Positions 15,950 through 24,494 of a DNA stretch of 64,000 bases are shown here, in pieces; positions within the stretch are counted from its first letter, which is position 1; each line of letters opens with the position of its first letter. A program made the position numbers and the translations under genes. The notes under the pieces were generated by a model that did no database searches, was not told the DNA's origin, and saw only the letters and a program-made list of their open reading frames with translations. Origin of the DNA: UKL13-2 sp038206765 (lineage in GTDB: Bacteria; Pseudomonadota; Gammaproteobacteria; Burkholderiales; Usitatibacteraceae); assembly GCA_038206765.1 (NCBI GenBank), contig JBBRAM010000009.1, positions 1 to 64,000 of the forward strand, given 5' to 3'.

Positions 15950-18715
15950 ATGAAAGATAGAAAATGCAAGCGCGCCGTTGCTATGGCCGTATTAGGCCAT
16001 GGCGCGTTCGGCGCGGCACTGGTGGCAGGTTCTGCTTTTGCGCAGCAGGCGGACCTGCCAACGTCACCGCAGAAAATCGAAAAAATTGAAGTGACCGGCT
16101 CCAACATCAAGCGGGTCGACGCGGAAACCGCATCGCCGATCACGGTCATCAGCGCTGAAGATATTCGTCGCAGTGGCGCAACTTCGGTGCAAGAAGTGCT
16201 GAACAATTTGTCGATGTCGTCAGGTAGTGCACTGACCGATGCCACTGGTGGAAATGGATTCTCCGCCGGCACCGCTACGGCTGCACTCCGCGGCCTCGGC
16301 TCCGCGGCAACGCTCACGTTGTTAAATGGTCGCCGAATCAGCCCCGCCGCGTTCAATGACCCGAACGTCGGCTCAACCGTTGTCACCAATTTGAACTCGA
16401 TTCCGGCTGCCGCCATTGAGCGTATCGAGGTATTGCGAGATGGCGCGTCGGCTATTTATGGCTCTGATGCCATCGCCGGCGTGATCAATATTATTTTGCG
16501 TAAAGACTTTAACGGTGCGGTACTCACTGGAACCGTTTCGCAGAACACCTCTGATGGCGAATTCTTGGTCAAACAATTCAGCGTGGCCGGCGGCTTTGGT
16601 GATATGGCCAAAGACAAATACAATGTTTTTGGTACCTATGAACGCTTTGAGCGCACGCCTGTATTGATCAGTAAAGAAGACAATGTCGATACATTTTTGG
16701 AGAATACAACCTTTATCCAACGACGAAGCGTTTTTAGTACGCTTTCTTATCCCGGTAACTACTATCGCGAGGCCGTGCGAGGTAGCGGTGTGTTTAACCG
16801 GTTCCAAGCAGCGCGAGCGGGCTGTCCGGCGAACCTTGTAATCGGTGGACTATGTCGCTATAACCAGTGGAACGATTTGGAGCAGGTGGGCAAAACTGTT
16901 CGTGACACTAGCTACGTTCGCGGTACTGTTGACTTCAATGCCAACCTTTCCGGGTTTGCCGAGGCAAGTTTCTCCAAGACCGTCAATACCTTCACCGCTG
17001 CGCCGCCCAGTTCAAATCCTCAGGCGGCAACGGTATGGCGGAACTCAGCTGGCCAGCTCTTGAAATTTCAATTGGTTTTACCGGTTGGCCATCGTGAGAA
17101 TCCGTTTGCGTTCCCGATTGGTCTTCGTTATCGTTGGGTTGATTTGGGGCGAACTCAAGACATCTCGCAGACAGAAGACGCGCGTGTATTGGCAGGTCTC
17201 AAGGGCACGCTTGGCAGTTGGGATTGGGAATCTGCGTTCTTGTACAACACCAGCAAGGCGAACGTATCGAGCGGGCGTCGTCTGCTCTATCCCGGTGTGC
17301 AAAATGCAATTAACGATGGCTCTTGGCATTTCGACAGCCAGAATAGCCAAGAGTTAATTGATCGCATCAGTACCCGCACCTCTAACGTCGGTAAAGGGAC
17401 GGCTAAAATCTGGGATCTAAAAGGCTCCAGCGAATTTGGTCAATTGCCGGGCGGACCAATTGGCGTTGCCGCCGGTGTCGAATTCAGACAAGATAATATT
17501 CTGATTCAACCGGATCAAAAAATTGTGACCGCACAAATCGTCGGTCTTGGTGCCTCATTTGCCGATGGTAGCCGCAATGTTTCCTCCGGCTATGTCGAAG
17601 CGGTGCTGCCGGTAATGACGACCGTTGAAGCGACGGTGGCGGCACGCTATGATCGCTATTCAGATTTTGGCAGCACCACCAATCCAAAGGTTGGGTTGAA
17701 GTGGAAACCGCTGCCTAATTTTGTCATGCGCTCAAGTTATTCGACGGGCTTTAGGGCGCCGACGTTACCGCAAATTAACAAGGCCGCTATTCGATCATTC
17801 CAAGCTGTGAATGACCCGATTCGATGCCCGGTGACCAATTCAGACGATGATTGTGGTCGTATAGGATCGGTTTCCGCGCAAATTCTTTATAACCCGAACC
17901 TGAAGCCGGAAACATCGAGCAGTCGTAATGTTGGTTTTGTCTGGGATATTAATAAAGATACCAATATGTCGCTGGATTATTTTGATATCCGCCGTGATAG
18001 CGAGATTGACCGGTTCTCGTCTAACTTTGAAGTCAACGCACTCTTCAATGGCGATCAGCGATTTGCGAAACTGGTGTTCCGTGACCCTAACCCACTGTCA
18101 TGGATTCCGGGCATACCAAATTCGGGGCCGGTTACCGGTGTTGATCGTGGCTGGCTCAATTTGGGCGCGAGCCAAGTAACCGGTTTAGATCTTGAGTTTA
18201 TTCACCGCCATGGTCTGGGCGAGATGGGCAAACTGGCTATCACCGCCGAGGGAACTTACAATATCGCAAGTCGCAGTGCGCGCGAAAAAGGTGATCCGAG
18301 CATCAATTACGTTGGCGGTATCAATACCGCTGTGACCGGGCTTGGTTTGCCACGTGTACGCGGCAATGTTGGCGTCACTTGGGATTATAGTGATTGGTCA
18401 TTCGGCGCAAAACTCAACTACATCGGCGGCTGGAATAATTACAGCAGTGTGTTCGACTGCGTGGCCAATTTGGGACAAGGGGTTATCGATGCGATTCCCG
18501 GCGTCTGCAAAGTAAAGCCATGGCGTACCCTGGATCTGAACACCGTCTATTCGGGCATCAAGAACTTAACGCTGCGCTTGGTGGTTAGAAACGTGTCCGA
18601 TGAAAAGCCACCATTTGATTTTGCCGGTGGCGACGTTACTGCAGGCTACAACCTCGGCTTCCATAATCCGTTGGGCATTTATACTTCACTTAGCGCAAGT
18701 TATCGATTCAAATAA
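15950..18715 (+). CDS. TonB-dependent outer-membrane receptor 2
   Basis: A paralogue of the preceding receptor, 36 bases downstream, with GCGAGGAAG as ribosome site. The 921-residue product has a signal peptide (to about residue 27, GSAFAQQ). The plug carries IEKIEVTGSNIKRVD, RGLGSAATLTLLNGRRISP and IYGSDAIAGVINIILR, and the barrel ends SLSASYRFK. It shares the loop Cys pair (DPIRCPVTNSDDDC) and the stretch YSDFGSTTNPKV with receptor 1, which indicates tandem duplication with divergence. The pair are probably transcribed together; no TonB, ExbB or periplasmic binding protein gene is nearby. Substrate unknown. Confidence 0.93.
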   Translation: MKDRKCKRAVAMAVLGHGAFGAALVAGSAFAQQADLPTSPQKIEKIEVTGSNIKRVDAETASPITVISAEDIRRSGATSVQEVLNNLSMSSGSALTDATGGNGFSAGTATAALRGLGSAATLTLLNGRRISPAAFNDPNVGSTVVTNLNSIPAAAIERIEVLRDGASAIYGSDAIAGVINIILRKDFNGAVLTGTVSQNTSDGEFLVKQFSVAGGFGDMAKDKYNVFGTYERFERTPVLISKEDNVDTFLENTTFIQRRSVFSTLSYPGNYYREAVRGSGVFNRFQAARAGCPANLVIGGLCRYNQWNDLEQVGKTVRDTSYVRGTVDFNANLSGFAEASFSKTVNTFTAAPPSSNPQAATVWRNSAGQLLKFQLVLPVGHRENPFAFPIGLRYRWVDLGRTQDISQTEDARVLAGLKGTLGSWDWESAFLYNTSKANVSSGRRLLYPGVQNAINDGSWHFDSQNSQELIDRISTRTSNVGKGTAKIWDLKGSSEFGQLPGGPIGVAAGVEFRQDNILIQPDQKIVTAQIVGLGASFADGSRNVSSGYVEAVLPVMTTVEATVAARYDRYSDFGSTTNPKVGLKWKPLPNFVMRSSYSTGFRAPTLPQINKAAIRSFQAVNDPIRCPVTNSDDDCGRIGSVSAQILYNPNLKPETSSSRNVGFVWDINKDTNMSLDYFDIRRDSEIDRFSSNFEVNALFNGDQRFAKLVFRDPNPLSWIPGIPNSGPVTGVDRGWLNLGASQVTGLDLEFIHRHGLGEMGKLAITAEGTYNIASRSAREKGDPSINYVGGINTAVTGLGLPRVRGNVGVTWDYSDWSFGAKLNYIGGWNNYSSVFDCVANLGQGVIDAIPGVCKVKPWRTLDLNTVYSGIKNLTLRLVVRNVSDEKPPFDFAGGDVTAGYNLGFHNPLGIYTSLSASYRFK

Positions 18716-18848
18716 GCCCTAACAAGTGCTGAGCGTAAATTAATATGTGCCGCGCTTTCAATTGCCGCTGAAGTTTAGCTAAGTTTTTGAAAAACAACGA
18801 CATGATGCTTAATGTTAACCTTGTTTTTATGGAATAGGGAGTGTTGCT

Positions 18849-19403
18849 ATGTTTCGTAAACTGGCGGGTGTTTTTGTTGCAGCTATTTTTTGTTTGGGAA
18901 CAACCGTGAGCGCACAAACGCCATCAACGCCATCAACGCCGTCGACAGCTTCAGCATCCGCAACAACTCAATATGGCTGTCATTCACCCGAGTCCAAACA
19001 ATTTGACTTTTGGCTGGGCGATTGGGAGTTCACATCTCAGGGAATCAAGGGCGTCAACCATGTGACCAAGATTTTGGGTGGATGCGTCGTGTTTGAAAAC
19101 TTCGGCGACGGTTCGCTAAATACGCTCAACGGTTATAGCCTTTCAACCTTTGATAGCGCAACAAAAACGTGGAAACAAACATGGGTGGACAACACGGCAA
19201 GCTATCTCGATTTTACCGGCGGCATGGTTGACGGCAAAATGATTTTTACACGCGAAGCAGAAGCGGGGGGCAAGAAATTTTTGCAGCGCATGGTGTGGTT
19301 CAATATTGAGAAAGATAAATTTAGCTGGAGTTGGGATCGTTCGGACGATATGGGCAAAACTTGGAAAGTGTTGTGGCCGATAGATTACCGACGGCTAAAG
19401 TAG
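18849..19403 (+). CDS. Secreted protein of unknown function, DUF1579-like
   Basis: A 184-residue protein with a signal peptide (about residues 1-23, TTVSAQ) and a short repeat of Thr-Pro-Ser triplets. The globular domain opens with KQFDFWLGDWEF. That opening and the alternating strand pattern resemble DUF1579-type lipocalin-like proteins, in which FDFWLG-W-- is common. GGGAG lies upstream of the ATG. It follows the TonB receptors by about 130 bases and might be co-expressed. Two cysteines (YGCHSP, GGCVVF) could pair in the periplasm. No catalytic motif is recognised. Confidence 0.75.
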   Translation: MFRKLAGVFVAAIFCLGTTVSAQTPSTPSTPSTASASATTQYGCHSPESKQFDFWLGDWEFTSQGIKGVNHVTKILGGCVVFENFGDGSLNTLNGYSLSTFDSATKTWKQTWVDNTASYLDFTGGMVDGKMIFTREAEAGGKKFLQRMVWFNIEKDKFSWSWDRSDDMGKTWKVLWPIDYRRLK

Positions 19404-19495
19404 GTGGCTTCTTTTACCAATCCCGCTATTGCATATTAATCGTAGAATTTGTGGCGCGTTGGCGTTTTGAGGCTTCCTACCGATTAGGGCGTGCC

Positions 19496-20428
19496 ATGAA
19501 AAAAAATATCGTTACTCGCTTGACCGGTATCGCGGTTGGTTGTTTTTTATGGCTTACCACCACGGCGGCGGCCAATACCGATGTGGCCGCTAGCGAATTG
19601 CAGGCGAAGGCCTTTTGGCAAGCGATCGTAGCCAATGAATATCGCGTTCCCGACAAGTCCAATCCGATGGAGTTAATGCGGTCGCTTGTGATGTTTTCAA
19701 TCTCGCCCGACCCTGAGTTGCGCGATACGATTGGCTATGAAACATTTTGGCGCTGGGTGCATCTCAGCGGCAGTTTTAATGCTAATGAGCTTGATGAGGT
19801 ACGAGCAAGTCTCGTTAAAAATGTAAAGGTTGGCTTGGGCGAACAAGATACCGACAGCGTCTTTGGTCGTTCTTTTGCGTTGCTTTTTCTGAAGGAGCTC
19901 GCGGCAAAAGATTTGAAAACGCCGTTCTTAACAGACGAAACGTTTGCCGAATTGCTATTGCTCTCTTCTGAATCATTGGCTCAAGAGCGTGATTTGAGGG
20001 GATACGTTGCAGTGAAAGGTTGGGCGCACGCGACGGCACATGCATCAGATTTGCTCAGGGTGTTGGCGCGGAACCCGAGGCTTCGCAACGAGCAGATTTT
20101 GACAATTGCAAATGCGGTGGTGGAACGCGCGCGTGCCTCAAGGGCGGTATGGTCATGGGGCGAGGATGCGCGGTTGGGTGCGGTGTTGGCTACGCTTGCA
20201 AGTCGCCCCGATGTGCCGATTACTTTTTTTGAAGGCTGGACGTCAGTGCTCCTTGCGGAAAATAAAGCGCTTTGGCTTGGCCCATTTGATGCGGCAAACT
20301 ATCGCCGGGTGCAAGCGCAATCATCGCTGGTTACGCAAATGGCGGCGTTGCTAACTGCACGTCCGGTGACTCCGACGACTGCAGCTGTCAGCAAACTACT
20401 TGCGAAAACAATTGTGTCGCTGCAGTAA
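19496..20428 (+). CDS. Exported DUF2785-like protein
   Basis: The protein is about 310 residues with a signal peptide when started at ATG 19496 (MKKNIVTRLTGIAVGCF, cleavage near TTAAA). The frame stays open upstream to 19331 and overlaps the previous gene, but that extension lacks a ribosome site and hides the signal peptide. The sequence is helical, with ERDLRGYVAVKGWAHATAHA, a pattern I associate with DUF2785. The function of that family is not known to me. It lies 92 bases after the DUF1579-like gene. Confidence 0.75.
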   Translation: MKKNIVTRLTGIAVGCFLWLTTTAAANTDVAASELQAKAFWQAIVANEYRVPDKSNPMELMRSLVMFSISPDPELRDTIGYETFWRWVHLSGSFNANELDEVRASLVKNVKVGLGEQDTDSVFGRSFALLFLKELAAKDLKTPFLTDETFAELLLLSSESLAQERDLRGYVAVKGWAHATAHASDLLRVLARNPRLRNEQILTIANAVVERARASRAVWSWGEDARLGAVLATLASRPDVPITFFEGWTSVLLAENKALWLGPFDAANYRRVQAQSSLVTQMAALLTARPVTPTTAAVSKLLAKTIVSLQ

Positions 20429-20770
20429 CGGTTGTTCCGTTCAACGCATGCAATTGTCTATGTTGTGATTCATGTGCCCTGACGCCCAACCAACCAATTT
20501 TTTTATGTCCAGTTCTAGCGCGCTGTTTGAGGCAAAAAGTGCTCAAACGCCGCGCCGATGCTTGGGTTTCTATTTTGGAAGTTTTAGGTTCGTTTCGGAC
20601 AGTTGCCTAGTGTCGCAAGCTGTTGCAATTTCCTGCGGCCTAGACTGTTAACATTTGGCACAAACACACAATACGTGACGCGGGCTATCGTCCTTGATAC
20701 CTATCCACCCACCGCGTTATTCAAGCACAAGAAAACGTAGAAGATCTGATGGCGAAGTTGAACGAAAAAA
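20429..20770 (+). other. Intergenic region upstream of the two-component system
   Basis: No gene supported. A 13-codon frame (ATG 20749 to stop 20790) overlaps the kinase start and may be chance. At 20541-20569 there is a segment similar to the end motif of the dispersed repeats (AAACGCCGCGCC and TTGGGTTT). No clear promoter was identified. Confidence 0.45.
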
Positions 20771-22087
20771 ATGGGCAAACTATTTATTAAGTTGTGGGTT
20801 CTTTTGTTGCTCACTTCGTATTCCTCATGGGCTATTCAAACGGCTGTGTTTGATTGGACACGTGCGCATGCGCAGATTGAGCGGCCACGCACGCCATTTC
20901 TGACAACTACTGCGGAAACCGTTGCATGGGCGTTGCGTGACGTACCAACGGCGGATTGGGCAAGGCAGTTTGCGGAGATCGGACCCAAGCTGACTTATCC
21001 ATCAGAACTAATTCCGATCAATGGATTGCTTGAGCGCTACCCGATTGATCAATCGAATATCCCTCGATTGCAAGCAGGCGCAAATGTTTATACCTCAACC
21101 GGCGAAGGTCTACCGTGGCTGGGAATCAAGCGGCTCACACCCTCCGATCTCGTACTAGTGGTGAAGCTGCCACCCGACGAGTCCATGCTAATTTTTGGCA
21201 TGTTTAGCTCGACGACATTCACGTGGCTAATAGAAAGTACGATGTACGCGAGCGCAGTGCTGCTTTGGCTCTCACTATTCTGGCGTGATCTATCAAAGCT
21301 GATTGGCGCGGCCGATAAAATCGGTAGTGGTGATTTCAGCTTTGTGGCCAATGTACGAAAGGGGTCTGCGCTACGTCCGCTCGCGAATTCGCTAAGTCGC
21401 ATGACAACGCGTATTGCAGCGCTGGTACATGCACACAAGTCCCTCACCACGGCCGTTTCCCACGAATTGCGCAATCCGCTGATGCGGCTACATTTTCGAC
21501 ATTTGTTGGCTCGCGACGCTGAGCAGACAGCAGATAAAAATCGCAATCTTGACCTGATGGCAGAAGACCTTGATGAGCTGGATCGTTTAGTTGATGAAAT
21601 GCTGACTTATGCAAAGCTAGAACGTCTGGAGCCAGAAATTAGAATGGAAACCGTTGATATTGTTGCGCTCACTGAGCACGCGGTTGATGGCGCCCGGCAA
21701 TTGGCTCTGGCGCAGGGCAAGAACATTACAATTGAAGAAAGCCTGAGCGTGGCAACGGCGCGGGGCGAGGCGCATTATTTGGAGCGTGCGATAAATAATC
21801 TTTTATCCAATGCAATTCGGCATGCCCAAAGTAGGGTGTGCATATCATTTGCGCAAGTTGATGGCAAATCACAACTCGCTGTCGATGACGATGGTGCTGG
21901 TATTCCCGAACTGGAACGCGCAATGCTATTCGAACCGTTTGCACGGCTAGACGGCTCACGGGCGCGTAACACCGGTGGATTTGGAATGGGATTGGCGATT
22001 ACGCGTCGCGTGGCCCACTGGCATGGCGGTGATGTGCGTATCGAGACCTCCCCATTGGGTGGGGCAAGATTTGTAATGTCGTGGTAA
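20771..22087 (+). CDS. Sensor histidine kinase, RstB/OmpR-class partner
   Basis: A membrane-bound kinase of 438 residues. TM1 is at about 4-22, a periplasmic domain of some 120 residues follows, and TM2 is at about 148-172. The HAMP linker is next (WRDLSKLIGAADKIGSGDF). The phospho-acceptor H-box is AVSHELRNPLMRL (His near 231). ATP-binding boxes are NLLSNAIRH, DDDGAGIPE and GFGMGLAITRR. It precedes its regulator gene, the reverse of the more common order for OmpR-type pairs. The periplasmic segment has no motif I can match to a ligand. Confidence 0.93.
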   Translation: MGKLFIKLWVLLLLTSYSSWAIQTAVFDWTRAHAQIERPRTPFLTTTAETVAWALRDVPTADWARQFAEIGPKLTYPSELIPINGLLERYPIDQSNIPRLQAGANVYTSTGEGLPWLGIKRLTPSDLVLVVKLPPDESMLIFGMFSSTTFTWLIESTMYASAVLLWLSLFWRDLSKLIGAADKIGSGDFSFVANVRKGSALRPLANSLSRMTTRIAALVHAHKSLTTAVSHELRNPLMRLHFRHLLARDAEQTADKNRNLDLMAEDLDELDRLVDEMLTYAKLERLEPEIRMETVDIVALTEHAVDGARQLALAQGKNITIEESLSVATARGEAHYLERAINNLLSNAIRHAQSRVCISFAQVDGKSQLAVDDDGAGIPELERAMLFEPFARLDGSRARNTGGFGMGLAITRRVAHWHGGDVRIETSPLGGARFVMSW

Positions 22088-22133
22088 TCAACGCCTCATT
22101 GGTAGCAAAAGCGAAAAATGCAAAGGAGGAGCT

Positions 22134-22853
22134 ATGAATGATATCAACGCGAATGTTTGCCAGCTCGTATTGGTCGAAGACGATGAGAAATTAGTCGGGG
22201 CGGTGCGCGAGTATTTGGCACGCAATCAAATTGAGGTGACTTCAGTTGTCGATGGCCGATTAGCGCTAGCTGAGGTGGCGAGGGTCAAACCCGATATCGT
22301 TGTGCTCGATATTATGCTGCCTGGCATTGATGGCTTTGATGTGTGCAAGCAGTTGCGCGCTGCCGGACACCAAATGCCGATATTGATGTTAACAGCCCGA
22401 GACGAAGATTTTGATCGGGTAGTTGGCTTGGAGTTGGGCGCAGACGATTATTTAATAAAACCGATTCAGCCACGCGTGTTGCTTGCACATATCAAGGCGA
22501 CGTTACGTCGCCAAGGAACAAGTAGCGCAAACGATGATGTACCAGAGGCATTAATTTTTGGTCACTTGCAAATCAGCCGCGCAACACGAGATGTGTTGCT
22601 GGGCAACGACCGCATTCGGATGACCTCAGCAGAATTTGATTTGCTCTGGCTGCTCGCTTCGCATGCGGGTAAGGTGATGCATCGCGAAGATATTTTGCAA
22701 AGACTTCGCGGCCTCGAGTATGCGCATGAGGATCGTTCCGTCGATGCACGGCTATATCGTTTGCGCAAGCGTTTTGGCACTAGCCCGGAGATACACAATC
22801 GTATAAAAACGGTGCGCCCGCATGGCTATATGTTCAGCACAGAGCCTTGGTAG
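22134..22853 (+). CDS. Response regulator, OmpR/RstA-type
   Basis: A DNA-binding regulator of 239 residues. The receiver domain has the acidic pocket VEDDEK, phospho-acceptor Asp in VVLDIMLPG (about residue 59), Thr in LTARDE and Lys in LIKPIQPR. The C-terminal winged helix follows (MTSAEFDLLWLLASHAGKV to KTVRPHGYMF). A very strong ribosome site, AAAGGAGGAGCT, precedes ATG 22134, which should give more regulator than kinase. It is 46 bases downstream of the kinase gene and surely its partner. Target genes cannot be told; the adjacent acyltransferase is a possible candidate by position only. Confidence 0.95.
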   Translation: MNDINANVCQLVLVEDDEKLVGAVREYLARNQIEVTSVVDGRLALAEVARVKPDIVVLDIMLPGIDGFDVCKQLRAAGHQMPILMLTARDEDFDRVVGLELGADDYLIKPIQPRVLLAHIKATLRRQGTSSANDDVPEALIFGHLQISRATRDVLLGNDRIRMTSAEFDLLWLLASHAGKVMHREDILQRLRGLEYAHEDRSVDARLYRLRKRFGTSPEIHNRIKTVRPHGYMFSTEPW

Positions 22854-22956
22854 ATTGGTCGAATTGGTAGGGTAAGCTGCGTTTTAAGCCATTTGTTCGC
22901 GCGACATATTAAGGTAATTTTGCTACTAACTTAGCTGATGATCGACCCGCTGTTTG

Positions 22957-24111
22957 ATGCACACGAACTCTATTAACGCTAAAACAATCTCAGCCCGAAA
23001 TTGGGGCATCGACTGCCTGCGCGGATTGTCGATTTTGCTGGTGGTACTCAACCATTTGGGATTGGGCTTTCGCCTGCCGCTCAAGAAAAGTTTGCTCATT
23101 GACTATGTGCCCAAGCGGTTGCTGGACACGATTTGTTTCAATGGCTATGAGGCCGTGTTTATATTTTTCGTGGTTTCGGGCTTTTTGATTACCGCGAGAG
23201 TATTGAGCCAGGGCGCTTTGAAACAGGTGAATTTGCAGCATTTTTACCTGCGCCGCGCAAGCCGTATTTTGCCGCTGTTGCTGTTGTTATTGGTGGTGCT
23301 TTCGGTGCTGCACTGCCTGAATCTTAAGGACTATGTTATTCGCCAGCCGGGGCAATCGCTGCCCGGCGCCTTGGTTGCCGCGTTGGGGCTCCATTTGAAT
23401 TGGTATGAGGCGCAAACTACATGGCTACCCGCCTCGTGGGATGTGCTGTGGTCTTTATCAATTGAAGAAGTGTTCTATATCGCCTTCCCGCTTCTCTGCT
23501 TATGGGTGCCGCGACCCGCGATGATTGTTGGGCTGACGTTGCTGGCATTGTCGTTACCGTTCACGCGCGGCGCATTGGATGGCAACGAAATCTGGCAAGA
23601 AAAAGCGTACCTGCCAGGCATGGCAGCGATTGCAACCGGTGTGCTAGCCGCTGTCGCGGCCTACCAGTGGCCTAGACTTTCACGACGCAGTGTTTGGGTG
23701 CTGTTTGTGTTGGGCGGCACAGGACTGGTGGCGGCATTATTCGGACTGCTTTACAAACTGTTGGGGCATGGCAGTATGCTGGTGTTGACCGGCTCTGCGG
23801 CAGCTTTGGTGGTGGCATCGCATCAGGCTTGCAAGAGCGCTTATGCTCCCAATGGCTTAGGCTGGCTCGCCACGATGGGGCGTTTAAGCTATGAAATTTA
23901 TTTAAGCCATATGTTCGTGGTTCTGAGCGCGGTGGCGATTTTCCGCGGCTATTATGCGCCGGATTTGCGCTGGGGTTTTGCGGTTTACGTGCCGAGTATT
24001 GTGCTGTGCGTTTGGCTAGGCGCGCTGTTGGAACGATGGGTCACGCTGCCTTGTGAGAGGGTATTGCGGCGCGGTTTGATCGACGCCAAACCGGTGGCTA
24101 TAGCGAGCTAA
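22957..24111 (+). CDS. Acyltransferase family 3 (OafA/YrhL-like) integral membrane protein
   Basis: A membrane O-acyltransferase of 384 residues, likely acetylating a surface polysaccharide or lipid-linked sugar. It shows the family opening WGIDCLRGLSILLVVLNHLG with its conserved Arg and His. FIFFVVSGFLIT and SWDVLWSLSIEEVFYIAFP are the other diagnostic blocks, and about ten hydrophobic segments follow. The preferred start is ATG 22957, directly after an in-frame TTG at 22954. Its stop overlaps by four bases the end of the convergent MAPEG gene. There is no C-terminal SGNH domain. Confidence 0.9.
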   Translation: MHTNSINAKTISARNWGIDCLRGLSILLVVLNHLGLGFRLPLKKSLLIDYVPKRLLDTICFNGYEAVFIFFVVSGFLITARVLSQGALKQVNLQHFYLRRASRILPLLLLLLVVLSVLHCLNLKDYVIRQPGQSLPGALVAALGLHLNWYEAQTTWLPASWDVLWSLSIEEVFYIAFPLLCLWVPRPAMIVGLTLLALSLPFTRGALDGNEIWQEKAYLPGMAAIATGVLAAVAAYQWPRLSRRSVWVLFVLGGTGLVAALFGLLYKLLGHGSMLVLTGSAAALVVASHQACKSAYAPNGLGWLATMGRLSYEIYLSHMFVVLSAVAIFRGYYAPDLRWGFAVYVPSIVLCVWLGALLERWVTLPCERVLRRGLIDAKPVAIAS

Positions 24112-24485
24112 TGAATGCCGGCGACCACGAATAGCGCGACGGTCAGCCCGAAGCCGACAATCCAAATGATCGAGCGCATCGAGGCGCGATCTGTGACATA
24201 GCACCAAATGTAGACAATTCTCGTCAACACAAACGCAACAGCCAAGGCATTGATGATGCTGGCTGGTGCGGCTGCTAGATGCGCCACGACCACGCCAGCT
24301 GCAAAAAACGGAAACGCTTCAAAGCTATTGAGATGCGCCGCATAGGCGCGTTTTTGTTTGCCGTCGCGCGCGGCGAGCCAATCACGCGGCGCATTGTTGT
24401 CGTAGCCTTTGTCCATTTTGGCGATGCCAACGGCGATATAGGGCAAGATACCGACGATCAATAGGCACCAGAACGCAATAGTCAT
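24108..24485 (-). CDS. MAPEG family membrane protein
   Basis: A 125-residue protein with four hydrophobic segments. The MAPEG signature region NSFEAFPFFAAGVVVAHL and the TRIVYIWCYVTDRASMRS segment fit the bacterial branch of membrane-associated proteins in eicosanoid and glutathione metabolism. In bacteria the substrate is usually unknown; a glutathione-linked detoxifying role is possible. AGGAGC precedes the ATG at 24483-24485. It lies 9 bases downstream of mltA on the same strand, so the two may be co-transcribed. Confidence 0.88.
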   Translation of the reverse strand: MTIAFWCLLIVGILPYIAVGIAKMDKGYDNNAPRDWLAARDGKQKRAYAAHLNSFEAFPFFAAGVVVAHLAAAPASIINALAVAFVLTRIVYIWCYVTDRASMRSIIWIVGFGLTVALFVVAGIH

Positions 24486-24494
24486 GGAAGCTCC

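Noticed and set aside
19331..19495. Upstream extension of the DUF2785-like frame
   Set aside because: It overlaps the previous gene, has no ribosome site and would mask a clear signal peptide starting at 19496.
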